Shown here in pieces: positions 9,520 through 17,882 of a stretch of DNA of 64,000 nucleotides. The stretch lies in NCBI RefSeq assembly GCF_000734965.1, contig NZ_JMTB01000085.1, forward strand, positions 84,408 to 148,407, given 5' to 3'. Both the position numbers and the translations under genes were made by a program. The notes below the pieces were generated by a model. It searched no databases, had not been told where the DNA came from, and worked only from the letters and a program-made list of their open reading frames with translations. Every line of letters begins with the position of its first letter. Positions within the stretch are counted from its first letter, which is position 1. The stretch is from Trabulsiella guamensis ATCC 49490 (lineage in GTDB: Bacteria > Pseudomonadota > Gammaproteobacteria > Enterobacterales > Enterobacteriaceae).

Positions 9520-9700
9520 AAAACAACAGAATATTCCCCTGGACTTTCCTCAAATTGTCACTTGCCATGCAGAAAACTTCAGTTACAATACCCAACATGT
9601 AGTACCATTTGTGACGTAATGACGCTACATCTAGCATTTCCTTGTTAAACATGTGCTTATATCGCGCCTGCGCATATTTTCACATTGAGGAGGTACTGCC

Positions 9701-9856
9701 ATGCGTACAGATGTCATTTCACACGGCAAGAACGATCAAATGATGCGGCTCGCATTAGAGCTAGTCAGTACTGAGCTGAAACGGAAAGTGACCATCCCAG
9801 CGCTGACCGGCTCAGAACTGAAACAGTTGATGATGTGGCTTAAAGCGCTCAAGTAA
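9701..9856 (+). CDS. Small protein of 51 residues, unknown function
   Basis: This ORF starts MRTDVISHGKNDQMM and ends in LMMWLKALK. It is preceded by an ideal ribosome site (GAGGAGGTACTGCC), which supports real translation. It is mostly helical in composition, with many Leu, Lys and Met residues, no cysteines and no signal peptide. It follows the reductase operon by about 180 bp and has no obvious partner. I do not recognise a family. Confidence 0.6.
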   Translation: MRTDVISHGKNDQMMRLALELVSTELKRKVTIPALTGSELKQLMMWLKALK

Positions 9857-10009
9857 TACCGGTGCTTTAGAAGCCTTTGTTGTGGGAGTCACCAGACTCC
9901 AACGCCCTTGTCACCCCGCAATATTCGTGGTTCCATACCCGTCCGATTTATTCTCAGAATTTATTACATTAATAAATTGCCCGCTAATTTATGGAACGCA
10001 GAAATTAAA

Positions 10010-10034
10010 AAAGAGAGCCATGACAGCTCTCTTT
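10010..10034. terminator. Bidirectional intrinsic terminator
   Basis: AAAGAGAGC (10010-10018), loop CATGACA, GCTCTCTTT (10026-10034). On the minus strand it is followed by T-rich sequence and would end the DUF5339 gene; on the plus strand TTTACTTTT follows and could end the 51-residue gene transcript. Confidence 0.85.
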
Positions 10035-10075
10035 ACTTTTAGCGCTGGGGTATTTTCCCCATTCCCTGTCTTGTC

Positions 10076-10360
10076 TTATTTTGCCGCTTTCAGCTGAGCA
10101 GTCACCTGCTCCATTGCATCCAGTGCGGGTTTACAGGCTTGCTCCTGAGATTCAGCCGGAAGTGCGGTAATTTGTGTTTTACTTTGCTCAAACTGCGTTT
10201 TCAACGTATCAACTTGAGCTTTCGCTTCCGGATGCGCTTTCGCCATTTCAATAAAGTTTTCAACGGAGTCAAAGTACTTCTGGCAAGTCGGACTCACATC
10301 AGCAGCATAAGAGGCTGACGCAGCAGAAACTAACAACACTGCTAACAATGCTTTCTTCAT
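10076..10360 (-). CDS. Small periplasmic DUF5339-type protein
   Basis: 94 residues: signal peptide MKKALLAVLLVSAASASYAA, then a mature helical domain of about 74 residues. It holds two cysteines (SPTCQKYFDSV and EQACKPALDAM) spaced as in small disulfide-linked helical periplasmic proteins. This matches the DUF5339 family of enterics as I remember it; function unknown. It is monocistronic: a terminator lies downstream and a 279-bp A+T-rich gap (10361-10639) upstream holds its promoter and nothing else I can name. Confidence 0.7.
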   Translation of the reverse strand: MKKALLAVLLVSAASASYAADVSPTCQKYFDSVENFIEMAKAHPEAKAQVDTLKTQFEQSKTQITALPAESQEQACKPALDAMEQVTAQLKAAK

Positions 10361-10639
10361 AATTCCCTCAGAGATAAATGTAGTGAGTCAGAACACGTCA
10401 TCCTGACAATTAAAATTCTATTTATAGCGACCTGTTATTTCCTTGTCGCATGTCACATTCCACATGAATATAAGAAAGCCAAAACAAAACTGTTATTTTA
10501 GGAATTTAGATCAATATTATTATTTAATTAGATAATCAAAGCGGCACTTTTGGTGAAATAAGATAAATAATCCTATCGTATTTCCTTTTCTGATTTTTCT
10601 TTTCATCTTTTTTCTTATTGCCGCTCTGCGTTCCGGTGA

Positions 10640-11863
10640 TTATGCGGTGACAGGACGCCCCGCGATGATTCGGCTGTAGGTGTAAACGCTAAGTCCGCCG
10701 AGGATAGCGACAACGCCAAGCACCGTAAAACCAGGCACATACGAACCGCTCCAGGATTGCAGATACTGTACCACAAACCCGGCTGTCGTTCCCCCGAGAC
10801 CAGCCCCCACGCCGTTAATCACCCCGGCGGCTGGGCCTACCGCTGATTTCTTCACGCTGGACGTAATAATTGACCAGATGTTGGTGGTGTAGCAGCTGGT
10901 AAACCAGGCGATGGCTAAGGTAATCAGCGCCAGTTTACCGAACGGGCTGTCAATGAACGGCAGTGCGATTAAAAACAACCCCGCCGAGCCAAGTCCACAG
11001 GCGGCGATAAGCCCGCGTTTTTGCGTTTTATCGCTGTACCACGATACCGGGATCGCCAGCAGAATTGCCAGGAAATACGGTAACGCGCTCGCCGCGCCTT
11101 GTGAAAATCCGCTGAACCCCAGTGACAGCACAGCCATCGGGATGAACAGCGTGATCCCCCAGAACAGCATGCCGTTCGCAAAGTAGCTGAACACCAGTAA
11201 CAGGAACGGCGCACCGCCAAGATCGCTGAAGCTGATTTTGCCGCCAGCAGGTTCCGGGTCAGCCGCCGGCTCATCCGGTGCAGAGGCTTTGTCCGGGCTA
11301 TTTTTCAGGAACGCGAGGAACATTGGTACCACAATAAAGACACCCATGCCGCCAGTAATGTAGAACACCCATTTCCAGCCGAGGTGATCGAAGATCGGTG
11401 TCAGGATGATGAAACCCAGACTCAACGCCAGGAACTGACCGTAAAACTGGATCAGGTTGGTACCACGGGTAATTTCGTCTTTATTAAACCAGGCTCTGGC
11501 GAAACGGAACTGTTGCGGCCAGTAAATGCCTTCGGCAATACCCAGAATGATGCGGAACGCAATCAGCAGCGCCGCCGAGGTGATCCACGCCGTCATGATC
11601 TGTACGACTGACCACAGGAACACCATGGTGACGATGGTGATTTTGGGATTCAGGCGGTTAGCGAGGAAGCCGCCAAAGAAGTTCGCCAGCGCGTAGCCAA
11701 TCAGAAAACCGGTCAGCGCCAGGCTTTTTGTTGCTGCGCCATCAATGCCAAGCTCTTTCTCCATGCCGGGCAGCGCGATTGAGAGGTTTGAACGATCAAG
11801 ATAGGCAACAAACAGCCCCACCATCAGCGTGACGCCAATTCTGAACCATTTCGATGTAAACAT
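10640..11863 (-). CDS. MFS transporter, anion:cation symporter (acid-sugar) type
   Basis: 407 residues with about 12 membrane helices and the typical family start KWFRIGVTLMVGLFVAYLDRS. The family (ACS; ExuT, GudP, DgoT, RhmT) imports sugar acids such as galactonate, glucarate or rhamnonate by proton symport. It is the last gene of a minus-strand operon behind a LacI-type regulator and an enolase-superfamily dehydratase, with 12 bp separating it from the dehydratase. The context indicates it imports the dehydratase substrate. The exact acid sugar cannot be read from sequence. Confidence 0.85.
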   Translation of the reverse strand: MFTSKWFRIGVTLMVGLFVAYLDRSNLSIALPGMEKELGIDGAATKSLALTGFLIGYALANFFGGFLANRLNPKITIVTMVFLWSVVQIMTAWITSAALLIAFRIILGIAEGIYWPQQFRFARAWFNKDEITRGTNLIQFYGQFLALSLGFIILTPIFDHLGWKWVFYITGGMGVFIVVPMFLAFLKNSPDKASAPDEPAADPEPAGGKISFSDLGGAPFLLLVFSYFANGMLFWGITLFIPMAVLSLGFSGFSQGAASALPYFLAILLAIPVSWYSDKTQKRGLIAACGLGSAGLFLIALPFIDSPFGKLALITLAIAWFTSCYTTNIWSIITSSVKKSAVGPAAGVINGVGAGLGGTTAGFVVQYLQSWSGSYVPGFTVLGVVAILGGLSVYTYSRIIAGRPVTA

Positions 11864-11875
11864 TTTCTCTACCTT

Positions 11876-13000
11876 TTATTTCAGCGCGTAATGGTCAAGC
11901 ATGTCAGGATCAACCTCAATGCCCAGTCCGGGTTTATGCGGCACCGTCATCACCGGACCGATAGCCAGATCCGTTAATTTGTCGCGAAAGATATTGGGGG
12001 CGCGGTCAAGCTCCAGCCGCGCCGGCTCTTTCGCCATCCGCGGTACCGCCGTCGGGAGTGACGCCATTACATGCAGCGTGGCCGCCAGCGAAATACCTGA
12101 TCCCCACTGATGCGGATAACACTCAACGCCCCAGGCGGTAGAAAGCGCGGCAATGTTGAGGATTTCGCTGATCCCCCCGCAGGCCGCGACATCCGGCTGG
12201 GCGATATCCACGCAGTCGGCTTCGAGGAAACGGCGGAATCCAAAGCGAGTGAACTCCGATTCCCCGGCCGCGAGCTTCATCGGGAATTGCTGCTTAAGCT
12301 GGTGATAGGCCGCCGTGTCGTCCGGCAGAATGGGCTCTTCAAACCAGCTAATATCGTACTGCGCAATCGCCTGGGCAAATTTCAGCGCTTCGTGGGTGGT
12401 GTAGGCGCGATTAGCATCCACGGCAAGCGTGGCGTCAGGGCCTATCAGTTCACGCACGCGTGCCACGCGCTTAATATCTTCCGCCAGCGTCAGGGCGCCG
12501 ACTTTCATTTTGAAATGTTGATAGCCTTCATCCAGCCCGTTTTTAGCGTCGATGTCGATTTGCCGGAAATCATCCGTCGGCGAGTAATAAAAACTGGAAG
12601 CATAAGCGGTAATTGGTGTTTCGAGGTCAGCCCCCAGCAATTCGGCAATCGGTTTACCGGTAGCTTTGCCAAAAATATCCCACAGTGCGATATCAATACC
12701 TGACAGGGCGGTAATGGCGATCCCTTTTCTGCCAAATTCTCGCGTCCGGTTGTACATCTCCTCCCAAATCACCCGGCGCTGTAACGGATTTTTGCCTTTC
12801 AACAGTGGTGCAAACAGCTCGTTAATTAATGCGGCGTTCGCCTGTGCCGGGCCAAAACATTCGCCCCATCCGGTGATACCTTCATCAGTTTCCACTTCAA
12901 CGATGCAAATTGCCCGTTTATTCCAGAACCATTGCGACATGCCAAATTTCTCTGGCAGCTCGTCGGTGATAACCCTGGTATTGATGGATTTAATTTTCAT
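11876..13000 (-). CDS. Mandelate racemase/muconate lactonizing (enolase superfamily) sugar-acid dehydratase
   Basis: 374 residues, full length for the enolase superfamily. The Lys-x-Lys base is in HFKMKVG near residue 165. Metal ligands are in LAVDANRAY (Asp), WFEEPI (Glu) and AAGESE (Glu). An Asp-His dyad is suggested by DIAQPDVAACGG and the His in CYPHQWGSG. Lys-x-Lys plus His marks the mandelate-racemase subgroup, whose members dehydrate acid sugars to 2-keto-3-deoxy acids. No aldolase or kinase for the product is encoded beside it, so that step must be provided elsewhere. Between a LacI regulator and an MFS carrier in one operon. Confidence 0.88.
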   Translation of the reverse strand: MKIKSINTRVITDELPEKFGMSQWFWNKRAICIVEVETDEGITGWGECFGPAQANAALINELFAPLLKGKNPLQRRVIWEEMYNRTREFGRKGIAITALSGIDIALWDIFGKATGKPIAELLGADLETPITAYASSFYYSPTDDFRQIDIDAKNGLDEGYQHFKMKVGALTLAEDIKRVARVRELIGPDATLAVDANRAYTTHEALKFAQAIAQYDISWFEEPILPDDTAAYHQLKQQFPMKLAAGESEFTRFGFRRFLEADCVDIAQPDVAACGGISEILNIAALSTAWGVECYPHQWGSGISLAATLHVMASLPTAVPRMAKEPARLELDRAPNIFRDKLTDLAIGPVMTVPHKPGLGIEVDPDMLDHYALK

Positions 13001-13016
13001 AATATCCTCTCATCCG

Positions 13017-14036
13017 TCAGGCGGTTTCCCTGACAATCAGTGAAAATGGCAAGAGAATGATCTGGGTTTCATTGCTCTCGTTTGCTTTTCTGAGCGTGGT
13101 TATTATTTTTTTCGCTGCAGTACAGCCAATGTCATAAGTGGGTTGTGCCACGACAGTCAGCGGGTTTTTGAGGATCTCCGACCATTCGGTTTCATCAAAA
13201 CCGATTAAGGAAAAATCCTCTGGGATCCGCTTATTGAGCGCTTTCGCCGCCTGCACCACATACAGCGACAGCAGCCCATTCCCTGTAATGATGGTGTGGT
13301 TTTGTGAGGAACTGGCAATTAATGTTTCCAGCGTTTTTGTCACGTGTTCGCGATCAACCACCGCGAGTTTGATACATTCAAAGGAAATATGCGAAAAAGC
13401 GCTTAACGCGGCAAAGCGCTCAAACGTGTCGACTCTTTCAATACGTGGTGAAACATTCCCTGGTGCTGGCGTTAAGTAACTGACACGCTGGCAATTCGTT
13501 TTCAACAGATGTTCAAGCGCAAGTTTAACGCCCTGGGCGTTATCCGCCGCGACACTGCTGATGTTGCTGTTTTTAATCTTTCTGCCGATCAATACAACCG
13601 GGTGTTCTAAGGAAATCCCCTTCACAAACAGATCGTTTTCACCCGTGGTGTTGAGAATAAACCCATCGACACCGCGGTTAACCATCTCTTCAATATAATT
13701 ACGTTCTCTGGCGCCGGAGTTTTTCGCGTCACAAATAAAAATTTTATACCCTTCCTGCGAGCAATATTCTTCAATACCCCGCAAGACATCCATCGAGTAC
13801 GGGTTAAAAATATCCGCCATAATAACGGCGATAGTTTTACTTTCCTGGCTACGTAAGGACCTGGCAATATTATTTGGTTGATAGCCAATACTTTCAATCG
13901 TACTGGCAATCTTCTGGCGGGTACTTTCGCTCATCGACTGATATTTGCCGTTCAGAAAGCGGGAAATCGTCGCTGTCGATACACCAACCATGTTCGCAAC
14001 ATCTTTAATTAGCAGCTTCTTTTTCATGATTTTCAT
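13017..14036 (-). CDS. LacI/GalR family transcriptional regulator
   Basis: Up to 339 residues. An N-terminal LacI helix-turn-helix (IKDVANMVGVSTATISRFLNG) and hinge helix (NNIARSLRSQ) precede a periplasmic-binding-protein-like effector domain starting at KTIAVIMADIFNPYSM. Two in-frame ATGs (14036 and 14027) are possible; neither has a clear Shine-Dalgarno sequence. It leads the operon regulator-dehydratase-MFS carrier and a perfect 20-bp palindrome sits immediately before the first ATG, so it probably represses its own operon until an acid-sugar inducer binds. Confidence 0.88.
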   Translation of the reverse strand: MKIMKKKLLIKDVANMVGVSTATISRFLNGKYQSMSESTRQKIASTIESIGYQPNNIARSLRSQESKTIAVIMADIFNPYSMDVLRGIEEYCSQEGYKIFICDAKNSGARERNYIEEMVNRGVDGFILNTTGENDLFVKGISLEHPVVLIGRKIKNSNISSVAADNAQGVKLALEHLLKTNCQRVSYLTPAPGNVSPRIERVDTFERFAALSAFSHISFECIKLAVVDREHVTKTLETLIASSSQNHTIITGNGLLSLYVVQAAKALNKRIPEDFSLIGFDETEWSEILKNPLTVVAQPTYDIGCTAAKKIITTLRKANESNETQIILLPFSLIVRETA

Positions 14037-14037
14037 T

Positions 14038-14057
14038 TTAGGTAATCGATTACCTAA
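14038..14057. promoter_or_regulatory. Perfect 20-bp palindrome, candidate LacI-type operator
   Basis: TTAGGTAATCGATTACCTAA is identical to its own reverse complement and lies one base before the first ATG of the LacI-family gene. The central CG and length fit LacI/GalR operators. Confidence 0.75.
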
Positions 14058-14476
14058 ATATACAGCGCGACGGAAAAGCGTCTGTGATTTTGATCGCAGA
14101 TCGGCAATGGTGAGGATGAAGCCGGGTAAAGAGCGACAGGCTTGATGAGGACGAAAGGCATAAACATTTCTCGCATTTAATTTAAGGTTATTTACAAAAA
14201 GCGTGTTTTATCTTATGGTTATGCTTCACTTTTCTACGATTTTTGGCTGAAGGATAAGACACAGGCGCTCCGCCCGGATCAGTACACGGAATTGTTCGCT
14301 GCGAGTACTCTCGCTTGCCCCCTCTCTCCGATCGTGCATTCTTTCCCTGGAAGCGCAGTGTTTTTGTTTTACGTTTTTCCATAATGAATTTGATGACACC
14401 ATTTCCCGGTGGGAAATGTGGTGCGTCTTATAAAGGATGGCGTATTGCCTGTTCATTCCTTAAAGGAAATTAAACA
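14058..14476. promoter_or_regulatory. Divergent intergenic region with an inverted repeat before the lipoprotein operon
   Basis: No convincing gene. At 14400-14418 is CATTTCCCGGTGGGAAATG, arms CATTTCCC and GGGAAATG, followed closely by CTTATAAAGG, a plausible -10. The repeat would lie around the -35 of the promoter for the CsgG-like gene and may be an operator. Short ORFs on the minus strand lack ribosome sites. Confidence 0.4.
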
Positions 14477-15157
14477 ATGATGCTCCGCAAAATAATCTTA
14501 AGCTCACTGTGCCTTAGCGCTTTATTTCTCACTGGCTGTGCGAAAGAATCTTCACGTTCTGTGGAAGTCGCGAAAGTCGCAACGTATCAGACCGCCTGGC
14601 AGGGTCCACGCAGCCCAATATCCGTTGGTAAATTCGATAACCGTTCAAACTATATGAATGGAATATTCTCTGATGGCATCGACCGCTTAGGTAATCAGTC
14701 AAAAACTATTTTGATCACCCATTTGCAGCAAACCGGTCGTTTTAATGTGCTGGATCGCATGAACATGGAAGAGATCAAAGCGGAAGCGGACATTAGTGGT
14801 AAGAGCCAGCAATTAAAAGGCGCGACCTTTGTGATCACCGGCGACGTGACGGAATTCGGTCGTAAAGAGACCGGAGACAGAGCGCTGTTTGGCATTCTTG
14901 GTCGTGGCAAATCACAAGTGGCTTATGCCAAAGTCGCCCTGAATGTGGTTAACGTCAAAACGTCCGAAGTGGTTTTTTCTTCACAGGGTGCGGGTGAATA
15001 CGAACTGTCTAATCGTGAAATTCTTGGCTTCGGCGGAACCGCCAGTTATGACTCCACGCTGAACGGCAAAGTCCTGGATCTTGCCATTCGTGAAGCCGTA
15101 AACAATCTGGTTGCTGGCATCGAAAATGGTAGCTGGAATCCGTCAAATACAAATTAA
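14477..15157 (+). CDS. CsgG/HfaB-family lipoprotein
   Basis: 226 residues with a lipobox near residue 21 (ALFLTGC) and a CsgG-like domain: VGKFDNRSNYMNGIFSDGI, GRFNVLDRMNMEEI, GATFVITGDVTEF and a Gly-rich loop ILGRGKSQVAYAKVALNVV. CsgG itself forms the curli secretion pore, but this shorter relative is found in a conserved trio with DUF4810 and DUF799 lipoproteins, so curli secretion is not implied. Probably anchored in the outer membrane, facing the periplasm. First gene of a three-gene operon; 9 bp to the next gene. Confidence 0.85.
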   Translation: MMLRKIILSSLCLSALFLTGCAKESSRSVEVAKVATYQTAWQGPRSPISVGKFDNRSNYMNGIFSDGIDRLGNQSKTILITHLQQTGRFNVLDRMNMEEIKAEADISGKSQQLKGATFVITGDVTEFGRKETGDRALFGILGRGKSQVAYAKVALNVVNVKTSEVVFSSQGAGEYELSNREILGFGGTASYDSTLNGKVLDLAIREAVNNLVAGIENGSWNPSNTN

Positions 15158-15166
15158 AAGGAAATA

Positions 15167-15514
15167 ATGATGGCTTACTTAAATAAAATTGTAGCAGGTG
15201 CAACAGTATTACTGCTTGCAGGTTGTGCAAATCATACACCGCAAAAGCTGTATACGTGGGATGGTTATGAGGACTCGGTCTATCACTATTACACCAATGA
15301 AAGCAGCGCACAGGAACAAATCGCCTCATTACAGAAGTTGATTGAAATGTCCCGTTCAAGCAACAAGCCTGTTCCCCCTGGCGTTCATGCCCAACTTGGA
15401 ATGCTCTACAGTAACACCGGCAACGCAGACATGGCGATGGCCGAATTTAATGCAGAAAAAACGCAGTACCCGGAATCGGCTTCTTATATTAATTTCCTGA
15501 CAGCAAAAAAATAA
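15167..15514 (+). CDS. DUF4810 family lipoprotein
   Basis: 115 residues: signal and lipobox (VLLLAGC near residue 20), then the conserved aromatic motif LYTWDGYEDSVYHYY, and a short TPR-like helical pair ending in GMLYSNTGNADMAMAEF. DUF4810 proteins always seem to travel with CsgG-like and DUF799 lipoproteins. An AAAGGAAATA ribosome site precedes the ATG. Function unknown; likely an envelope complex component. Confidence 0.8.
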   Translation: MMAYLNKIVAGATVLLLAGCANHTPQKLYTWDGYEDSVYHYYTNESSAQEQIASLQKLIEMSRSSNKPVPPGVHAQLGMLYSNTGNADMAMAEFNAEKTQYPESASYINFLTAKK

Positions 15515-15525
15515 GAGACAAAAAA

Positions 15526-16191
15526 ATGAAAGGATTATTCGCATTCTTCACCCTTGCGTTTGCCCTGATATTAACGGGTTGTACCACCAGTCATAAGCAA
15601 CCGACGGACTATTCCGCATTCAAAGAAAGCAAGCCGCGCAGCATCCTGGTTCTCCCGCCGAGAAATCAGTCGCCGGAAGTCAACGCCAGCCATAGTTTCC
15701 TGAGTAGCGTCACCATGCCACTGGCTGAGTCCGGTTATTATGTGTTCCCGGTCGCCGTCGTTGAAGAGACGTTCAAACAAAATGGCGCGACCAATCCGGA
15801 CGATATCAGCGCTATCCCATTGAAAAAACTGCACGATATTTTTGGCGCCGATGCGGTGATGTACATCACCATCACGGATTATGGTACTTCCTATCAGGTT
15901 TTGAATAGCGATACGCGTGTCACGGCAACGGCACGTTTAGTGGATTTGCGTTCAGGTAAGGAATTGTGGACAGGCGGCGCGACGGCCTCCACCAATGAAG
16001 GTCAGAGTAATAACAATGGCGGGTTGCTGGGCATGTTGTTGACGGCGGCAGTGACGCAGATTGCCAACTCCGCAACAGAGAAAGCACATGACATTGCCCA
16101 GGTCACCAGCGTGCGTATGTTTAGCGCCGGGGCAGATGGTGCTTTGTTATATGGCCCACGCTCGCCGAAATATGGGCAGACCGCACTCTAA
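15526..16191 (+). CDS. DUF799 (GNA1162-type) lipoprotein
   Basis: 221 residues with lipobox near residue 18 (ALILTGC), then KPRSILVLPPRNQSPEVNAS and VMYITITDYGTSYQVL. It resembles the DUF799 family whose Neisseria member GNA1162 is structurally related to TolB N-terminal-like domains. Third gene of the operon, 11 bp after DUF4810 and ahead of a terminator. The trio is likely an outer-membrane-anchored periplasmic complex of unknown cargo. Confidence 0.8.
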   Translation: MKGLFAFFTLAFALILTGCTTSHKQPTDYSAFKESKPRSILVLPPRNQSPEVNASHSFLSSVTMPLAESGYYVFPVAVVEETFKQNGATNPDDISAIPLKKLHDIFGADAVMYITITDYGTSYQVLNSDTRVTATARLVDLRSGKELWTGGATASTNEGQSNNNGGLLGMLLTAAVTQIANSATEKAHDIAQVTSVRMFSAGADGALLYGPRSPKYGQTAL

Positions 16192-16203
16192 TCATTATTT
16201 CCG

Positions 16204-16225
16204 GGCCGTCTGGTTTCTGACGGCC
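16204..16225 (+). terminator. Hairpin after the lipoprotein operon
   Basis: GGCCGTC (16204-16210) and GACGGCC (16219-16225) form a 7-bp stem followed by TTATT; also lies at the 3' end of the convergent DUF523 gene. Confidence 0.75.
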
Positions 16226-16229
16226 TTAT

Positions 16230-16727
16230 TCACACCTGCTCAACCTCAACAAGCCGTTGCGCCAGCGCGGCAATCTGATGTTCCGCAAAAACCTCAATAC
16301 CATGCTGACGCAGCAATGCGACCGCGACGCCTTCACCCGCGATCGTTTTGCCCTGAAAGGTGCCATCGTAGATACGGCTGCTGCCACAGGTGGGGCTGCC
16401 ATCAGTCATGATGGCGAAACGGCAATGGTTTTCCTGGGCCGTTTTCAGCGCCAGCCAGGCCGCCAGAAGATAATGAGGGGTGACATCACTGCCATCCGTC
16501 TCGCGAATTTTCGCCAGGCCAGTAAAAGCGTCTGCTCCCTGCCCGTCTGTCAGCTCAGCGGGCAGCCGCGGCGTTTCCAGCCCGGCGGCGAGTTCCGGAC
16601 AGTGAACGATCAGCCTTCCCTCTTGCTGCCAGCGCGCGAGCAACGCTGAACGCACCGGTTTGTCGCTCTGGTTATAGCGCACCGGAAATCCCATCAGACA
16701 GGCACTTATCAGTATTTTCTCTTTCAA
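16230..16727 (-). CDS. DUF523 family protein
   Basis: 165 residues with the DUF523 hallmarks: KILISACLMGFPVRYNQS at the start, then CPELAAGLETPR, and SPTCGSSRIYDG. The conserved cysteines suggest metal or Fe-S binding, but no reaction is established. The first codon appears to be TTG (16727), which gives the usual family N-terminus; no in-frame ATG gives it. It follows the zinc-ribbon gene by 13 bp on the minus strand and is probably cotranscribed. Confidence 0.8.
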   Translation of the reverse strand: MKEKILISACLMGFPVRYNQSDKPVRSALLARWQQEGRLIVHCPELAAGLETPRLPAELTDGQGADAFTGLAKIRETDGSDVTPHYLLAAWLALKTAQENHCRFAIMTDGSPTCGSSRIYDGTFQGKTIAGEGVAVALLRQHGIEVFAEHQIAALAQRLVEVEQV

Positions 16728-16740
16728 CCCGTCGTTTTCC

Positions 16741-17328
16741 TTATACTTTGCCGGTCACTAAACGCACCGGCTCGCCAAGCTCTTTCGCAAAGGCGGCGAG
16801 GAAATTTTCACTGAAGCGGGCATTGATATTCCAGAACTGAAAACTCAAATTACTGAATCCCCAGACAGGATCAGATCTGAACGCCGGAAGGGGTGACGGT
16901 TGCTGGCACGCGGGGCAGATGACGTTCTCATCCCCTTCGGCATTCCACCAGGTCTCAATGAGATCGTAATACTGTTCGCCGATGTCCTGCCCACAAGCCG
17001 GGCATACAGCAGAGGTTATCCCGCCCTGCCCGCTGTGATGCACGACTTTTAGCTCATCAGCGACATCAATGGCCAGATAACCGTAGACCTGTTGATCACA
17101 GTGGTCAGCGACCCAGCTGAAAAGCGGCAAATCCTCTGGCAAAATAATCTCTGCCGCATTTTTAGTGAGCCGGTATCCCAGCTCCCGGGTCAGAATACAG
17201 CCCGGAAGCGGGTTTCCCACCCACGCTTTTTCCCGCAACCAGGAAAGCATCTTTTTGCCCAGCGCATGCGCTTCTTCTTCCGGGATCATCACGCGTTCAG
17301 GGACAATGATGGTGAAACTATCGCTCAT
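16741..17328 (-). CDS. Uncharacterised protein with a CPxC zinc-ribbon
   Basis: 195 residues. Two CPAC motifs (near residues 110 and 138: SAVCPACGQD and VICPACQQPS) form a zinc ribbon in the middle. The rest is acidic and soluble, ending in FAKELGEPVRLVTGKV. The ATG at 17328 was chosen because GGAG lies 5 bases upstream; a GTG two codons earlier is too close. I do not recognise a named family. Its only partner is the downstream DUF523 gene. Confidence 0.75.
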   Translation of the reverse strand: MSDSFTIIVPERVMIPEEEAHALGKKMLSWLREKAWVGNPLPGCILTRELGYRLTKNAAEIILPEDLPLFSWVADHCDQQVYGYLAIDVADELKVVHHSGQGGITSAVCPACGQDIGEQYYDLIETWWNAEGDENVICPACQQPSPLPAFRSDPVWGFSNLSFQFWNINARFSENFLAAFAKELGEPVRLVTGKV

Positions 17329-17562
17329 AGTCACTCCGTTCTGCCTGCTTGAATTCAGGATCGCATCCTGTCGAAAGAAATATTCTTATTTTTACTCATT
17401 ATGCCATTGCCATTCTGGCAAAAATGCCAAAATAACCCCATAAAAAGCGATGTTAGCCTGGCCGGTACCAAACAGTCACATATATTTACATTCTGAAAAA
17501 CCTATTTTATAGTTCGAATGCTGCGCTGTACTGGCACATCTCTTTTTTCTAAGGATAAGAAA

Positions 17563-17814
17563 ATGAAACAAATTCTGGGTTTTGATTACCTGTTGACGCC
17601 GAAACTGATGGTATTTTTATACTGGCTATTTATGGTTCTGATCGTGGTGAGCGGCGTTTTCGCTATGATTGGCGGTGAACTGCTTCGCGGGATCGTTGCC
17701 ATTATCTTTGGCCTGATCGGTTGCCGGGTAATGTTCGAACTGATCATGATCGCATTTAAAAATAATGAATATCTGCGTCGTATCGCGGAAAATTCTGATA
17801 AAGCGGCTCAATAA
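17563..17814 (+). CDS. Small DUF4282-type inner-membrane protein
   Basis: 83 residues with two membrane helices (VFLYWLFMVLIVVSGVFAMI and LLRGIVAIIFGLIGCRVMFE) and a short charged tail. It starts MKQILGFDYLLTPKL, the pattern of DUF4282 proteins (YcfZ/YihD-unrelated small membrane proteins of unknown role). ATG at 17563 was chosen because AAGGATAAGAAA precedes it. It is monocistronic and diverges from the zinc-ribbon gene. Confidence 0.75.
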   Translation: MKQILGFDYLLTPKLMVFLYWLFMVLIVVSGVFAMIGGELLRGIVAIIFGLIGCRVMFELIMIAFKNNEYLRRIAENSDKAAQ

Positions 17815-17857
17815 GAATATCGATCATCGCAGAGAGTTAACTGCGGAATAAAAAAAT

Positions 17858-17879
17858 ATTGCCGGGCTGACCCGGCAAT
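17858..17879 (-). terminator. Intrinsic terminator for the afu operon
   Basis: ATTGCCGGG (17858-17866), loop CTGA, CCCGGCAAT (17871-17879); on the minus strand it is followed by ATTTTTTTATT, so it ends the operon that finishes with afuC. It may also stop the convergent DUF4282 transcript. Confidence 0.9.
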
Positions 17880-17882
17880 TTA

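Noticed and set aside
14188..14456. Two overlapping basic ORFs on the minus strand
   Set aside because: No ribosome sites; they lie in the divergent promoter region of the lipoprotein operon and the composition is unlike a protein.
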